Shown here piece after piece: positions 25,580-36,400 of a stretch of 54,698 bases of DNA. Location of the stretch: NCBI RefSeq assembly GCF_009707865.1, contig NZ_WMBA01000056.1:1-54698 (forward strand). The letters run 5' to 3'. The stretch is from Amycolatopsis pithecellobii (GTDB taxonomy: Bacteria; Actinomycetota; Actinomycetes; Mycobacteriales; Pseudonocardiaceae). A program made the position numbers and the translations under genes. Under the pieces are notes generated by a model, which saw only the letters and a program-made list of their open reading frames with translations, ran no database searches and was not told where the DNA came from. The first letter of the stretch is position 1. The number at the start of each line of letters is the position of its first letter.

Positions 25580-26347
25580 GTGTTGCTGACGATCGACGTC
25601 GGTAACACGAACATCGTGCTCGGGTTGTACGAAGGCGCCGAGCTGATCGGTGACTGGCGGATGCGGACCGACGCGCAGATGACCGCCGACGAGCTTTCCC
25701 TCACCGTGCGGGGATTGCTGGGTACGTATGCCGACGCGGTCACGGGGATCAGCGCGCTGTCCACCGTGCCCGCCGTACTGCGGGAATTGCGCGTGATGCT
25801 CGACCGGTACTACGCGCGGGTGCCGAAAGTCGTTGTGGAGCCCGGAGTTCGGACCGGTGTGCCGCTGCTGGTCGACAACCCGCGGGAGGTCGGCGCCGAC
25901 CGGCTGGTCAACACGCTCGCCGCGCACCACCTGCACAAGACGGCGTGTGTGGTCGTGGACTTCGGGACCTCGACCAACGTCGATGCGATCTCGGCCAAGG
26001 GCGAGTTCCTCGGCGGAGCCTTCGCGCCGGGGATCGAGATCTCGGTGGACGCGCTGGCGTCGCGGGCCGCGGCGCTGCGCAAGGTCGAGCTGGTGCCGCC
26101 GCGGTCGGTGATCGGCAAGAACACCGTGGAATGCCTGCAATCCGGCATCCTCTACGGCTTCGCCGGGCAGGTGGACGGCCTGGTGCGGCGGATCGTCAAG
26201 GAGCTGTCCGGGGACGGTCCGGTCGCCGTCCTCGCCACCGGCGGCCTTGCCCCGCTGGTCATCAACGAATCCGACACGATCACCGACCATGTGCCCGATC
26301 TGACCCTGCTGGGCCTGCGCCTGGTCTTCGAGCGCCAATACCGCTGA
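25580..26347 (+). CDS. coaX: Type III pantothenate kinase
   Basis: 255 residues, ASKHA fold. First committed step of CoA synthesis, not feedback-inhibited by CoA in studied members. Phosphate-binding [12 protein letters not shown] at the N-terminus, GADRLVN, the [11 protein letters not shown] motif, [11 protein letters not shown] and GLAPLV near the C-terminus. GTG 25580 abuts panD. Directly after the stop begins the 22-bp repeat array. Confidence 0.96.
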   Translation: MLLTIDVGNTNIVLGLYEGAELIGDWRMRTDAQMTADELSLTVRGLLGTYADAVTGISALSTVPAVLRELRVMLDRYYARVPKVVVEPGVRTGVPLLVDNPREVGADRLVNTLAAHHLHKTACVVVDFGTSTNVDAISAKGEFLGGAFAPGIEISVDALASRAAALRKVELVPPRSVIGKNTVECLQSGILYGFAGQVDGLVRRIVKELSGDGPVAVLATGGLAPLVINESDTITDHVPDLTLLGLRLVFERQYR

Positions 26348-26348
26348 C

Positions 26349-26595
26349 CGCGAGTCGCACGTTCCGGTCGCGCGAGTTGCGCGTTCTGGTGGCGCGAGTT
26401 GCGCGTTCTGGTGGCGCGAGTTGCGCGTTCCGGTCGCCCGAAACGCGCGACTCGGGCGCTTGGAACGCGCAACTCGCGCGCATGCAACGCGCGACTCGGG
26501 CGCTTGGAACGCGCAACTCGCGCGCATGCAACGCGCAACTCGCGCGCATCCAAAGTGCGACTCGGGCGCATGCAACGTGCGACTCGCGCTATTTG
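26349..26595. repeat. 22-bp-period repeat array that inverts orientation once
   Basis: Eleven units of exactly 22 bp. Each has a near-constant 15-nt core, CGCGAGTTGCGCGTT or the variant CGAGTCGCACGTT/CGAGTCGCGCGTT, plus a 7-nt spacer. Units 1-4 (26349-26436) run in one direction. After a truncated fifth unit (to about 26441) the next seven run inverted: 26442-26463, 464-485, 486-507, 508-529, 530-551, 552-573 and a last partial copy ending in the stop codon of the methyltransferase gene. Spacers alternate in an A-B-A-B pattern in the inverted half. All frames are open through it, which produces false arginine/alanine-rich ORFs. It lies between two convergent genes. No cas genes, and unit length is too short for CRISPR. 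Confidence 0.93.
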
Positions 26596-27350
26596 CGGAC
26601 GGCGCGCAGGACCGTCGTGACGATCGGCAGGTCGAACTCGCCGTGGGCGGTTTCCGGGGTGTTCGCGAGGAACGTGCGCAGCCGCGCGAGCGCGGCCTCC
26701 CGCTCGCCTGCCGGCGCGGTCAGCAGGTGCGAATGCGTGGCGATCGTGTCCACGAGGGTCTGCGCGGTGCGCCGCTGGGTATGCGGGAACGGGCCGCGTT
26801 CGAACGGTTCGAAATCGGGATGGCTGGGCAGATCCGCGCGCTGCCACAGGAACTTCCGGGTCACGCCTGTGCTGGTCAGCGCACCCAGCTCGGCCGCCCA
26901 CGGTACCGACACGTCGTCGTGGTTCCACAACGCGACCACAGTGCCGCCAGGGCGCGTGACCCTGGCGATTTCGGTGAGCGCCTTGTCCAGCTCGAACCAG
27001 TGAAAAGCCTGGCCGGCAAGCACGGAGTCGACGGCACCGTCGCCGAGGGGGATGTGCTCGGCTGTCCCGTCGAGCACGGGCACCGCCGGATGGTGGCGCG
27101 TGAACTCGGCTCGCATCGCCGGATCGGGCTCGACCGCGGTCACCCGCAAGCCGAGCGCGACCAGCCCCTCGGTCAGTTTTCCGGTGCCGGCAGCGAGATC
27201 CAGTACTTCGCCGGCCCCACCGGGCAGTCCCCAGCGAAGTGCGGGCAACGGGTAGTCAGGCCGGTGCTCGGCGTACGCGTGCGCCCGCGCGCCGAACGAC
27301 CGCGCACGCCGGGCAAGCAGTTCCTGATCTGCTGACGTGGGATCGGTCAC
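26589..27350 (-). CDS. Class I SAM-dependent methyltransferase
   Basis: 253 residues. SAM-binding motif I VLDLAAGTGKLTEGL, motif II acidic residue in AVEPDPAM, motif III LDGTAEHIPLGDGAVDSVLAGQAFHWF (landmark), and motif IV VTRPGGTVVALWNHDD, as in the methyltransf_11 family. An N-terminal SFGARAHAYAEHRPDYP stretch is typical of this subgroup. Substrate unknown. ATG 27350 is used. Its stop codon lies in the last repeat unit of the array, so the array may have replaced the original 3' flank. Confidence 0.88.
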   Translation of the reverse strand: MTDPTSADQELLARRARSFGARAHAYAEHRPDYPLPALRWGLPGGAGEVLDLAAGTGKLTEGLVALGLRVTAVEPDPAMRAEFTRHHPAVPVLDGTAEHIPLGDGAVDSVLAGQAFHWFELDKALTEIARVTRPGGTVVALWNHDDVSVPWAAELGALTSTGVTRKFLWQRADLPSHPDFEPFERGPFPHTQRRTAQTLVDTIATHSHLLTAPAGEREAALARLRTFLANTPETAHGEFDLPIVTTVLRAVRK

Positions 27351-27472
27351 GTGATCGATAGTATTCGCGAATAGGACTTCCCGTAGTTGCCAAGGCGGTC
27401 GAGGCTGCCGCTTTCGGTCGGCTTGGTAAGCCGGTTGGCCTAGCGCGAACGCGAGTTCGTACCCTATGCGTC

Positions 27473-28984
27473 ATGACCGATCCCGCCGCCTCCGCGCGCT
27501 CGCTGCCTGACGAAGACCTGCCGGAACAGATGCGGGTTCGCCGGGCCAAGCGCGACCGGATCATTTCCGAGGGCGGCGAGCCGTATCCGGTGGAAGTACC
27601 GCGTACTCACTCGCTGGCCGGGATCCGCGCGAAGTATCCGGATCTGCCGGTGGATGCGCAGACCGGCGAGATTGTGGGTGTGACCGGGCGTGTGCTGTTC
27701 ATCCGCAACACGGGAAAACTCTGTTTCGCCACTCTGCGCGAAGGCGACGGCACCGAACTGCAGGCAATGATCAGCCTTGCCGGTGTCGGGGCGGACAGCC
27801 TGGCCGCCTGGAAATCCGACGTCGATCTCGGCGACCACGTTTTCGTGCATGGTGAGGTCATCACGTCGAAGCGCGGTGAGCTTTCGGTCATGGCCGACGG
27901 CTGGCAGATCACCGCGAAAGCGCTGCGCCCGCTTCCCGTCGTGCACAAGGAACTGGCCGAGGAAACGCGGATCAGGCAGCGATATGTCGACCTGATCCTG
28001 CGTTCGAAGGCGCGTGATGTGGTCCGCACCCGGGCCGCGGTCAACCGTTCGCTGCGCAATTCCTTTGAACGTCGCGGGTTCGTCGAGGTGGAAACGCCGA
28101 TGCTGCAGACGCTGCACGGCGGCGCGGCCGCGCGCCCATTCACCACCCACTCGAACGCCTTCGACATCGACCTGTATATGCGTATCGCGCCGGAGTTGTA
28201 CCTCAAGCGCTGCGTGGTCGGCGGGATCGAGAAGGTCTTCGAGATCAACCGCAACTTCCGCAACGAGGGCAGCGACTCTTCGCATTCGCCCGAATTCGCC
28301 ATGCTGGAGTTCTACGAGGCGTACGCCACCTACGACACCAACGCCGTGATGACCCGCGAGCTGATCCAGGAGGCGGCGCAGTCGGTATTCGGCGGTCTGG
28401 AAGTGACACTCGCCGACGGAACGCCCTATGACCTCTCGGGCGAATGGACGACGCTCACGATGTACGGGTCGTTGTCCGAAGCGCTCGGGGAAGAGGTCAC
28501 GCCGGACACTTCGGCCGAAAAGTTGCGTTCCTTCGCCCAAGCCCGCGGGATTGAGCTGGATCCCGCGCTGGGTCACGGGAAGCTTGTCGAAGAACTGTGG
28601 GAACATCTTGTCGGGGATCATCTGCACGCTCCCACATTCGTTCGTGATTTCCCGATCGAGACTTCACCGTTGACGCGACAGCACCGCAGCGAACCCGGAG
28701 TGGCCGAGAAGTGGGACCTCTACGTGCGCGGTTTCGAGCTCGCGACGGGTTACTCGGAGCTGGTCGATCCGGTGATCGAGCGGGAAAGGTTGACGGCACA
28801 GTCCCGTTTGGCCGCAGCAGGGGATAGTGAAGCGATGCGTCTGGACGAAGATTTCCTGCGTGCGCTGGAGTACGGAATGCCGCCCTCGGGTGGTGTGGGA
28901 ATGGGGATCGACCGGTTGCTGATGGCGCTCACCGGGCTCGGTATCCGCGAGACGATCCTGTTCCCGCTGGTGCGTCCCGAATAA
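27473..28984 (+). CDS. lysS: Lysyl-tRNA synthetase, class II
   Basis: 503 residues. An OB-fold anticodon-binding domain ([20 protein letters not shown]) is followed by a class II catalytic core with motif 1 ([10 protein letters not shown]), motif 2 ([11 protein letters not shown]...[13 protein letters not shown]) and motif 3 ([13 protein letters not shown]). No N-terminal membrane domain, so it is the housekeeping enzyme rather than an MprF/LysX fusion. No Shine-Dalgarno; TACCCT (27460-27465) lies exactly 7 nt before the ATG, a leaderless geometry. It is upstream of lsr2 as in mycobacteria. Confidence 0.97.
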   Translation: MTDPAASARSLPDEDLPEQMRVRRAKRDRIISEGGEPYPVEVPRTHSLAGIRAKYPDLPVDAQTGEIVGVTGRVLFIRNTGKLCFATLREGDGTELQAMISLAGVGADSLAAWKSDVDLGDHVFVHGEVITSKRGELSVMADGWQITAKALRPLPVVHKELAEETRIRQRYVDLILRSKARDVVRTRAAVNRSLRNSFERRGFVEVETPMLQTLHGGAAARPFTTHSNAFDIDLYMRIAPELYLKRCVVGGIEKVFEINRNFRNEGSDSSHSPEFAMLEFYEAYATYDTNAVMTRELIQEAAQSVFGGLEVTLADGTPYDLSGEWTTLTMYGSLSEALGEEVTPDTSAEKLRSFAQARGIELDPALGHGKLVEELWEHLVGDHLHAPTFVRDFPIETSPLTRQHRSEPGVAEKWDLYVRGFELATGYSELVDPVIERERLTAQSRLAAAGDSEAMRLDEDFLRALEYGMPPSGGVGMGIDRLLMALTGLGIRETILFPLVRPE

Positions 28985-29024
28985 CTGACCGGCCGGCTCG
29001 AACACGCGCAATGGAAAGTCTAGT

Positions 29025-29053
29025 TTGCGCTGTGCCCTGATTACCTGTATTAA
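29025..29053 (+). promoter_or_regulatory. Predicted lsr2 promoter
   Basis: TTGCGC (29025-29030), 17-bp spacer, TATTAA (29048-29053), in a short AT-richer patch between lysS and lsr2. This gives a leader of about 70 nt before the lsr2 ATG, which has its own strong ribosome site. Confidence 0.5.
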
Positions 29054-29131
29054 TGTCGTAGTCAATGGCTTCTGACCGGGGCTCTCGGTCTACCCAGACA
29101 TTTGAGGCTAGTTCAAAACAGGAGGAAACTG

Positions 29132-29479
29132 ATGGCACAGAAGGTGCTGGTCTCTCTCGTGGACGACCTTGACGGTACCGAGGCGGACGAGACCGTCGAG
29201 TTCGGTTTGGATGGGATCAACTACCAGATCGACCTCTCCAGCGAAAATGCCGAAGAACTGCGGGACGCACTCGCGCAGTATGTCGAGCACGCGCGCCGCT
29301 CCGGTGGCCGTAAGCGCGCCGGTGGCCGTCCGTCCACCAAGCCCGCCGCCAGCTCCGCTTCGGTTGATCGCGAACAGAACCAGGCGATTCGCGCATGGGC
29401 GCGGAAGAACGGCTTCCAGGTTTCCGACCGTGGGCGTATCCCGTCCGAGGTCGTCGAGGCCTACCACAAGAAGAACTGA
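29132..29479 (+). CDS. lsr2: Lsr2 nucleoid-associated protein
   Basis: 115 residues. The N-terminal dimerization domain ([30 protein letters not shown]) is followed by a basic Gly/Arg linker and the C-terminal AT-rich-DNA-binding domain with the minor-groove RGR at residues 100-102, preceded by [19 protein letters not shown] (landmark). It acts as an H-NS-like silencer of AT-rich and acquired genes. ATG 29132 has a textbook GGAGGAAACTG ribosome site. A strong terminator follows. Confidence 0.97.
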   Translation: MAQKVLVSLVDDLDGTEADETVEFGLDGINYQIDLSSENAEELRDALAQYVEHARRSGGRKRAGGRPSTKPAASSASVDREQNQAIRAWARKNGFQVSDRGRIPSEVVEAYHKKN

Positions 29480-29500
29480 CGCGTCTGGGTAAGTACCGCG

Positions 29501-29541
29501 CGAACAGGGCCGCTGGGATTCGTTCCCGGCGGCCCTGTTCG
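29501..29541 (+). terminator. lsr2 terminator
   Basis: Perfect 13-bp stem CGAACAGGGCCGC / GCGGCCCTGTTCG, extended by a TGGGA/TCCC inner stem. It starts 22 bp after the lsr2 stop. No clear U tract. The remaining about 210 bp to the FhuF-like stop at 29751 hold nothing I can assign. Confidence 0.8.
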
Positions 29542-29750
29542 GATCTGGGGATCGTTGAACTACGTTCTGTTATTCCGGTGGACCGAACGCGTATTGCAAG
29601 TTGCACACCGGGGTATCGATCAGCGGTTTTCGGGTATCGGGCCGGACGTCTGATCCATTCGGTCAAACCATTGTTCCGCTACCGGAACTTTTCGCGATAC
29701 GAAATCCACGGGGTGGCCTCCGGAATCGGATCTTGTGGTGGTGTCGAACG

Positions 29751-30572
29751 TCACCGGAGGCGGCGGATGCGCGGACATTCGGCGCATTCGGCCTCATCGG
29801 GCAGAAGATATGAGAAGCAGCAGCTGTCCCGTGGCCGGGTCCAGCCCTGATCTCCGTCCAGCCGCAACGCGGAAGCGGAAGTAAGAGGTGCGTAGCGGGC
29901 GTCGAGTACCAGCGCGGCATCGGCGACTCCGGCGCCTTCGTCTCCGCCTTGCCTACCGGCCCACCACAACGAGTTCTCCAGCGCGTCGGTCGCGGCCGCC
30001 CAGAGCATGCGGCGGCCGAGTCCGCTGACGGCGCTATAGGCGCGGACGAATCTGGCCGCGTGCGCGACATAACGGCTCCGCAAGGCCGCCGCGAGTGCCC
30101 GCTCGCCGGCCACGACCGTCGCTTCCGGGCGGCCCGCCGCCGGATCGTCGGGCAGGCAGTGGAAATCGCTACCCAGTACGGCGATTCCCGCCGGGTGCGG
30201 CCGGCCGTCACCGAGCCGGAAGGCGAGTTCGTCCGGGCGCAGCAGCGGTACCCGTCGCTCGTGATGCCACAGCAATGCCGCGGCGTATGCCGGCACGTGC
30301 AGGTACCACGACATTACGTAACCGGCGGTGGTCCGGGCGGGTGCTTCGCCGAACTGCTCGCGCAACCATCCGGCGAGCCGTTCGCGCCACTGCGCAAAGC
30401 GGGCCGGGTCGGCCAGTAGGTCCGCGCACCGGAGCCAGTCTTCGCCGGTGGGCAGGTCGGCACGGAACTCCACCCGCCGCTGCCGTGGCGCGATCTTGGT
30501 GACCGACGCGGCGAGTCCGGCGACGGCCGCGTGCCCCCGCACCGTGTCGATGACGACCTCCCACTGCTCCAC
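29751..30572 (-). CDS. FhuF-like siderophore-iron reductase ((2Fe-2S)-binding)
   Basis: 273 residues. The C-terminus has the CC-x10-C-x2-C cluster motif (SCCFSYLLPDEAECAECPR) of FhuF-type ferric-siderophore reductases, and the central region SWYLHVPAYAAALLWHHERR with a following PD segment fits the family. It would reduce ferric siderophore in the cytoplasm to release iron. The start is GTG 30572. An IdeR/DtxR-type iron box lies 8 bp upstream, which supports an iron role and predicts repression in iron-replete cells. No siderophore biosynthesis or transport gene is adjacent. Confidence 0.85.
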   Translation of the reverse strand: MEQWEVVIDTVRGHAAVAGLAASVTKIAPRQRRVEFRADLPTGEDWLRCADLLADPARFAQWRERLAGWLREQFGEAPARTTAGYVMSWYLHVPAYAAALLWHHERRVPLLRPDELAFRLGDGRPHPAGIAVLGSDFHCLPDDPAAGRPEATVVAGERALAAALRSRYVAHAARFVRAYSAVSGLGRRMLWAAATDALENSLWWAGRQGGDEGAGVADAALVLDARYAPLTSASALRLDGDQGWTRPRDSCCFSYLLPDEAECAECPRIRRLR

Positions 30573-30579
30573 TCGGGTG

Positions 30580-30598
30580 TTAGGTACGCCTAACCTTA
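30580..30598 (-). promoter_or_regulatory. IdeR/DtxR iron box upstream of the FhuF-like gene
   Basis: Minus strand reads TAAGGTTAGGCGTACCTAA, matching 16 of 19 positions of the classic TTAGGTTAGGCTAACCTAA iron box. It ends 7 bp before the GTG start, so it overlaps the promoter, as expected for iron-dependent repression. Confidence 0.82.
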
Positions 30599-30869
30599 TC
30601 GATGGTCGGCCGGCGCGCCACCTGGGTGTGTTCGCGGTCAGCGGACAAACATGCCCCGTGGAATCCTCACGGCAGGGCGCACGTTGACTCGTGTGTCAGC
30701 TACCAGCAAGAACACGCGAGCCGGCAGAGGTTGCCGGGCTGGCTTCTGTGACCTAATCCGCCCTAGTGGTAGTCCGGCGTGCGACGTTGGCTACTACAGT
30801 GGACTCACGGTGCTGAATCCATCGCGATGATGGAGACTCACCGCCGGCGCAGCAGTCGAGGGAGTGGGA

Positions 30870-33416
30870 ATGTTCGAGAGGTTCACCGACCGCGCGAGGC
30901 GGGTGGTCGTCCTGGCTCAGGAAGAAGCCAGGATGCTCAACCACAACTACATCGGCACCGAGCACATCCTCCTGGGTTTGATCCACGAGGGTGAGGGTGT
31001 CGCCGCCAAGGCGCTCGAATCGTTGGGCATCGCGCTGGAGGGCGTCCGCCAGCAGGTCGAGGAGATCATCGGCCAGGGCCAGCAGGCTCCGAGCGGGCAC
31101 ATCCCCTTCACCCCGCGGGCCAAGAAGGTACTCGAGCTGTCGCTGCGCGAGGCGCTGCAGCTCGGGCACAACTACATCGGCACGGAGCACATCCTGCTCG
31201 GGCTGATCCGCGAGGGCGAGGGCGTGGCCGCGCAGGTGCTCGTCAAGCTCGGCGCGGATCTCAACCGCGTGCGCCAGCAGGTGCTGCAGCTGCTGTCCGG
31301 CTACCAGGGCAAGGAGCCGGCCGAGGCCGGTGCCGGCCGTGGCGAGGGCACGCCGTCCTCGTCGCTGGTGCTCGACCAGTTCGGTCGCAACCTGACGGTC
31401 TCCGCCCGCGAGGGCAAGCTCGACCCGGTCATCGGGCGCAGCAAGGAGATCGAGCGGGTCATGCAGGTGCTTTCGCGCCGCACCAAGAACAACCCCGTGC
31501 TGATCGGCGAGCCCGGCGTCGGCAAGACCGCGGTCGTCGAGGGCCTTGCCCAGAACATCGTCAAGGGCGAGGTCCCGGAGACGTTGAAGGACAAGCAGCT
31601 CTACACGCTTGACCTCGGTTCGCTGGTCGCCGGTTCGCGCTACCGCGGTGACTTCGAAGAGCGGCTCAAGAAGGTGCTCAAGGAGATCAAGACCCGGGGC
31701 GACATCATCCTGTTCATCGACGAGCTGCACACGCTCGTCGGCGCGGGTGCCGCCGAGGGTGCGATCGACGCGGCGTCGATCCTCAAGCCGATGCTCGCCC
31801 GCGGTGAGCTGCAGACCATCGGCGCCACCACGCTCGAGGAGTACCGCAAGTACATCGAGAAGGACGCCGCGCTGGAGCGTCGTTTCCAGCCGATCCAGGT
31901 CGGCGAGCCCTCGCTCGAGCACACCATCGAAATCCTCAAGGGCCTGCGGGACCGCTACGAGGCGCACCACCGGGTGTCGATCACCGACTCCGCGCTGGTC
32001 GCCGCGGCCACGCTGGCCGACCGCTACATCAACGACCGGTTCCTGCCGGACAAGGCGATCGACCTGATCGACGAGGCCGGTGCCCGCATGCGTATCCGTC
32101 GCATGACGGCTCCGCCGGACCTGCGCGAGTTTGACGAGAAGATCGCCGCCGTCCGCCGGGACAAGGAGTCCGCGATCGACGCGCAGGACTTCGAGCGTGC
32201 CGCGCGCCTGCGGGACGAGGAGAAGACCCTGCTGGGTCAGAAGTCCGAGCGGGAGAAGCAGTGGAAGGACGGTGACCTGGACGTCGTCGCGGAGGTCGAC
32301 GACGAGCAGATCGCCGAAGTCCTGGCCAACTGGACCGGTATCCCGGTGTTCAAGCTCACCGAGGAGGAGACCACGCGTCTGCTCCGCATGGAGGACGAGC
32401 TGCACAAGCGGATCATCGGCCAGGAGGACGCCGTCAAGGCGGTCTCGCAGGCCATCCGCCGCACCCGCGCCGGCCTCAAGGACCCGAAGCGCCCGTCCGG
32501 TTCGTTCATCTTCGCCGGCCCGTCCGGTGTCGGTAAGACCGAGCTGTCCAAGGCGCTGGCGGCGTTCCTGTTCGGCGAGGACGACGCGCTCATCCAGATC
32601 GACATGGGCGAGTTCCACGACCGCTACACCGCCTCGCGGCTCTTCGGTGCCCCTCCCGGGTACGTGGGTTACGAGGAGGGTGGCCAGCTCACCGAAAAGG
32701 TCCGGCGGAAGCCGTTCTCGGTGGTGCTGTTCGACGAAATCGAGAAGGCGCACCAGGAGATCTACAACACCTTGCTGCAGGTGCTGGAGGACGGTCGCCT
32801 CACCGACGGTCAGGGCCGCACGGTCGACTTCAAGAACACGGTGCTGATCTTCACCTCGAACCTGGGCACGCAGGACATCTCCAAGTCCGTGAGCCTCGGC
32901 TTCTCTTCCGGTAGCGACCAGGCGAACCGCTACGACAAGATGAAGCAAAAGGTCAACGAGGAGATGAAGAAGCACTTCCGGCCGGAGTTCCTCAACCGTA
33001 TCGACGACATCATCGTCTTCCACCAGCTCACGCAGGAGCAGATCATCGAGATGGTGGACCTGATGGCGACGCGGGTGGAGACCCAGCTCAAGGCCAAGGA
33101 CATGGCTCTCGAGCTCACCGACAAGGCGAAGGCGCTGCTCGCCAAGCGCGGCTTCGACCCGGTGCTCGGTGCCCGTCCGCTGCGCCGGACCATCCAGCGG
33201 GAGATCGAGGACCAGCTGTCCGAGAAGATCCTGTTCGGCGAGGTGCAGCCGGGCCAGATCGTCATCGTCGATGTCGAGGGCTGGAGCGGGAACCCCGAGG
33301 ACAAGGACGACAAGGCGCACTTCACCTTCCGCGGCGAGGCCAAGCCGCTCGAGGTGCCGGACGCCCCGCCCGTGTCCATCGGCGCCGCGAACGACCGCCA
33401 CGAGACGGAAGACTGA
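30870..33416 (+). CDS. clpC: ATP-dependent Clp protease ATP-binding subunit ClpC
   Basis: 848 residues. Two N-terminal Clp repeats ([14 protein letters not shown] and [14 protein letters not shown]), AAA1 with Walker A GEPGVGKT, a UVR-type middle segment, and AAA2 with GPSGVGKT and the sensor/arginine-finger region. It unfolds substrates for ClpP and is the main AAA+ unfoldase of this type in actinobacteria (ClpC1, target of cyclomarin-type compounds). ATG 30870 has a GAGGGAG site; GTG 30864 in frame is less likely. A possible ClgR-type site is about 225 bp upstream. Followed by a strong terminator. Confidence 0.97.
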   Translation: MFERFTDRARRVVVLAQEEARMLNHNYIGTEHILLGLIHEGEGVAAKALESLGIALEGVRQQVEEIIGQGQQAPSGHIPFTPRAKKVLELSLREALQLGHNYIGTEHILLGLIREGEGVAAQVLVKLGADLNRVRQQVLQLLSGYQGKEPAEAGAGRGEGTPSSSLVLDQFGRNLTVSAREGKLDPVIGRSKEIERVMQVLSRRTKNNPVLIGEPGVGKTAVVEGLAQNIVKGEVPETLKDKQLYTLDLGSLVAGSRYRGDFEERLKKVLKEIKTRGDIILFIDELHTLVGAGAAEGAIDAASILKPMLARGELQTIGATTLEEYRKYIEKDAALERRFQPIQVGEPSLEHTIEILKGLRDRYEAHHRVSITDSALVAAATLADRYINDRFLPDKAIDLIDEAGARMRIRRMTAPPDLREFDEKIAAVRRDKESAIDAQDFERAARLRDEEKTLLGQKSEREKQWKDGDLDVVAEVDDEQIAEVLANWTGIPVFKLTEEETTRLLRMEDELHKRIIGQEDAVKAVSQAIRRTRAGLKDPKRPSGSFIFAGPSGVGKTELSKALAAFLFGEDDALIQIDMGEFHDRYTASRLFGAPPGYVGYEEGGQLTEKVRRKPFSVVLFDEIEKAHQEIYNTLLQVLEDGRLTDGQGRTVDFKNTVLIFTSNLGTQDISKSVSLGFSSGSDQANRYDKMKQKVNEEMKKHFRPEFLNRIDDIIVFHQLTQEQIIEMVDLMATRVETQLKAKDMALELTDKAKALLAKRGFDPVLGARPLRRTIQREIEDQLSEKILFGEVQPGQIVIVDVEGWSGNPEDKDDKAHFTFRGEAKPLEVPDAPPVSIGAANDRHETED

Positions 33417-33429
33417 GTTTCACCAGAAG

Positions 33430-33462
33430 CGAAGCGCCCCTGCTTTGTGCGGGGGCGCTTCG
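33430..33462 (+). terminator. clpC terminator
   Basis: Stem CGAAGCGCCCC / GGGGCGCTTCG with an 11-nt loop, followed by TTGTTTCT. It lies 13 bp after the clpC stop and just before the AfsR/SARP-like gene. Confidence 0.88.
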
Positions 33463-33491
33463 TTGTTTCTGAAATCTGGGAAGCTTGTTTG

Positions 33492-36400
33492 GTGCGGGTA
33501 TGCGTGCTCGGTCCCGTGGGTGCACGGGCGGACGATGGCACGCCGATTGATATCGGCGGTGCCCGGTTGCGCATGCTTCTCGCTCGGCTCGCGCTCGACG
33601 CGAATCGGGCGGTCACGGCCGAATCCCTGATTGACGGGCTCTGGGGCACTGATCCGCCGTCGGACGCCGCGAACGCCTTGCAGTCGCTGGTTTCCCGCTT
33701 GCGTCGCGCGCTGGGTGACGGGGCCCGGCTCGCGTCGGCGAGTGGCGGCTACCTGTTGAAAGTCGAGGAAGTCGACGCGCACCAGTTCGAGGAATTGGCC
33801 GCGCGCGGCAGGCAGGCCCTCGCCGCGGGGCGGCATGCCGAAGCCGCGGCGGTGCTCGGTGACGCCCTTGCGCTTTGGCGCGGCGAGGCTCTTTCCGATG
33901 TCCTCGACGCCCCGTTCGCGCAGCCGCCCGCCGCGCGTCTCGCCGAGCTACGGCTCGCGGCGATGGAGGACCGCTTCACAGCCGAGCTCGAACTCGGCCG
34001 CCACACGGACGTCCTCGCTGATCTCGAAACCTCGGGGGCGGAAAACCCGTTGCGTGAAAGGCTTGCCGCGCTACGCATCCGCGCGCTCTACGCCGCCGGG
34101 CGCCAGACCGACGCACTCGCCGTGTACGAGCACGTCCGCGCCACGCTCGCCGACGAGCTCGGCGTCGATCCCTCGGCGGAACTGCAGCAGGCCCAGCTCG
34201 CCGTCCTGCGTGGCGAGCAAGCCAAGCCCCGTCCCGATCACCTGCCGGTCCGGCTCACCAGTTTCGTCGGCCGCGAGCGGGAAATGGACCTGCTGGCCCG
34301 CTCACTCGAGGTGGCACGACTGGTCACCCTCGCCGGACCCGGCGGCGCCGGCAAGACCAGGCTGGCGACCGAAGCCGCCGTCCGGCATCCATGCCACGAG
34401 CTGGGGCGCGTGTGGTTCGTCGCGCTCGCCTCCGTCCGCGATGCCGGCGACGTGACCGGCGCGGTCCTTGCCACGCTCGGCTCGCTCGACATGCGCCTCA
34501 ACAGTCCGGCCCTGTCGCAGCCTGCTGACGCGCTCGACCGGATCACCGAACTCATCGGCAGCAGCGAAGGCCTGCTGGTGCTCGACAACTGCGAGCACTT
34601 GGTGGAGGCCGCCGCCGAGCTCGCCCACGAACTGCTCACCAGGTTGCCGAATCTGAGCATCCTCGCCACCAGTCGCGAGGCGCTCGCGATCACGGGCGAG
34701 CTGCTGTGCCCGCTCGGCCCGCTCGATGCCCCGGAAGCGATGCGGTTGTTCGCCGAGCGGGCGGCGGCGGTGCGTCCCGGCTTCGTGCTCGATGAGGTCA
34801 CCTCCGAACCGGTCCGCGAGATCTGCCGCCGGCTGGACGGAATGCCGCTCGCTCTGGAGCTTGCCGCGGCTCGCCTGCGGTCCATGAGCGCGGAGCAGAT
34901 CGTGCAGCGGCTCGACGACCGGTTCCGGTTGCTCACCTCCGGCAGCCGGGTCGCGCTGCCGCGTCAGCGCACCCTGCGCGCGGTCGTCGAGTGGAGCTGG
35001 GACCTGCTGGAGAAACCGGAACGGGTGCTGGCGAGGCGCCTGTCGGTTTTTCCCGGTGGGGCAACGGTTTCCTCGATCGAGGAGATCTGCGCGGACGATC
35101 TGCTGCCGGCCGAGGATGTGCTGTACGTACTGGGTTCGCTCACCGATAAGTCCATTGTGGACATGGTCGGTACGCGCTACCGGATGCTGGAAACCATCCG
35201 GGTCTATGGGGAGGAACGGCTCGACGAGGCAGGCGAACGTGAGCTGATCACCGGCCGGTTCGCCGAACATTACCTGCGGGTGGCCGAAGAAAACGACCCG
35301 TTACTGCGCACGGGCGAGCAATTACCGGCGATCGCGATCTTCGAGGCCGAGCACGACAACATGGTCACCGCGCTGCGCCGGGCGGTGAAAGCGGAAGACG
35401 CGCTGCTGTCCGCCCGGCTCGTCACGGCGCTGACGTGGTACTGGGTGATCCGCGGATACCAGGACCAGCCGCTGGAGTTCTACCGCGACGTGCTGCGGTT
35501 CCCGGGCCGGATCCCGGAAGGTCTCTACGCGGCGTTTTCCGTGCTGTACGCGCTTTTCCAGGCCGCGCCGGTCACCGGACCGATGTCGAACCTGCGTGAA
35601 CTGATCGACGACTGCGTGCGCACCAACGCGACGGAGCTTTACGCGCCGCTGGCGCTGGCCCTGCCCATGGTCGCTTTTCTCGCCGGTGACCCGGAGCTGG
35701 CCGACGTCCAGGTGCGCCGCGCGCTGGCCGGTGACGACGTGTGGATACGTTCCTGCGCGCACTGGGTGCAGGGCTTCATTCTTGACGGTGCGGGCGATCT
35801 CGACGGCAGCGAAAGGGCGCGCGACGCGGCGCTGGCGGGGTTCCGGCAGGTCGGCGACAGGTGGGGAATGGCGATGACCCTCGCGATGCGGGCCAACGCG
35901 GTTTCCCTGCGCGGCCGGTACGACGAGGCCATCGCCGGTCACCTGCAGGGACTGGAACTGGCACGTGAGTTGCGTTCGGCCGACGACACGGTGCAGCAGC
36001 TGACGAGCCTCGCGGCGGAGCGGATGCGCGCGGGGGACTGGACCGGTGCGTGGCGGGACATGGACGAGGCACTGGCCGTCGCGGAACGCAGCGGGCGGCT
36101 GGAGTACCGCGCCATCGCCCGGTTCACGTTGATCGATCTCGCCCGCCGTGCCGGACATTTCGAGCAGGCGCATCGGGAGCTGGACTGGCTGATCTCGGTG
36201 GCGGACCGGTTGCCGTTCCCGATGACGATGGCCGACGAGTGGGTCGCGCTGTTCCGTTCGGCGCTCGCGGTCTCCGAGGGCGAACCGGCTGTGGCTCGCG
36301 AGTGCCTGCGGACGGCGATCCAGTCGTCGACCGCCAGGCGGGACATGCCCGACGTCGCGAGTGCCGCACAGGTCGCGGCCCTGCTGCTGGGCGCCGAGGG

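Noticed and set aside
26349..26595. CRISPR array
   Set aside because: Unit is 22 bp with 7-nt spacers that recur rather than being unique, orientation flips inside the array, and no cas gene is present.
26349..27335. Long Arg/Ala-rich reading frames through the 22-bp repeat array, in all three plus frames and on the minus strand
   Set aside because: They exist because the repeat has no stop codons in any frame; the period is not a multiple of three and no start or ribosome site supports them. Annotated as repeat, not genes.
30753..33401. An 882-codon minus-strand frame over clpC
   Set aside because: Exact antisense of a highly conserved gene, with biased composition and no domain.
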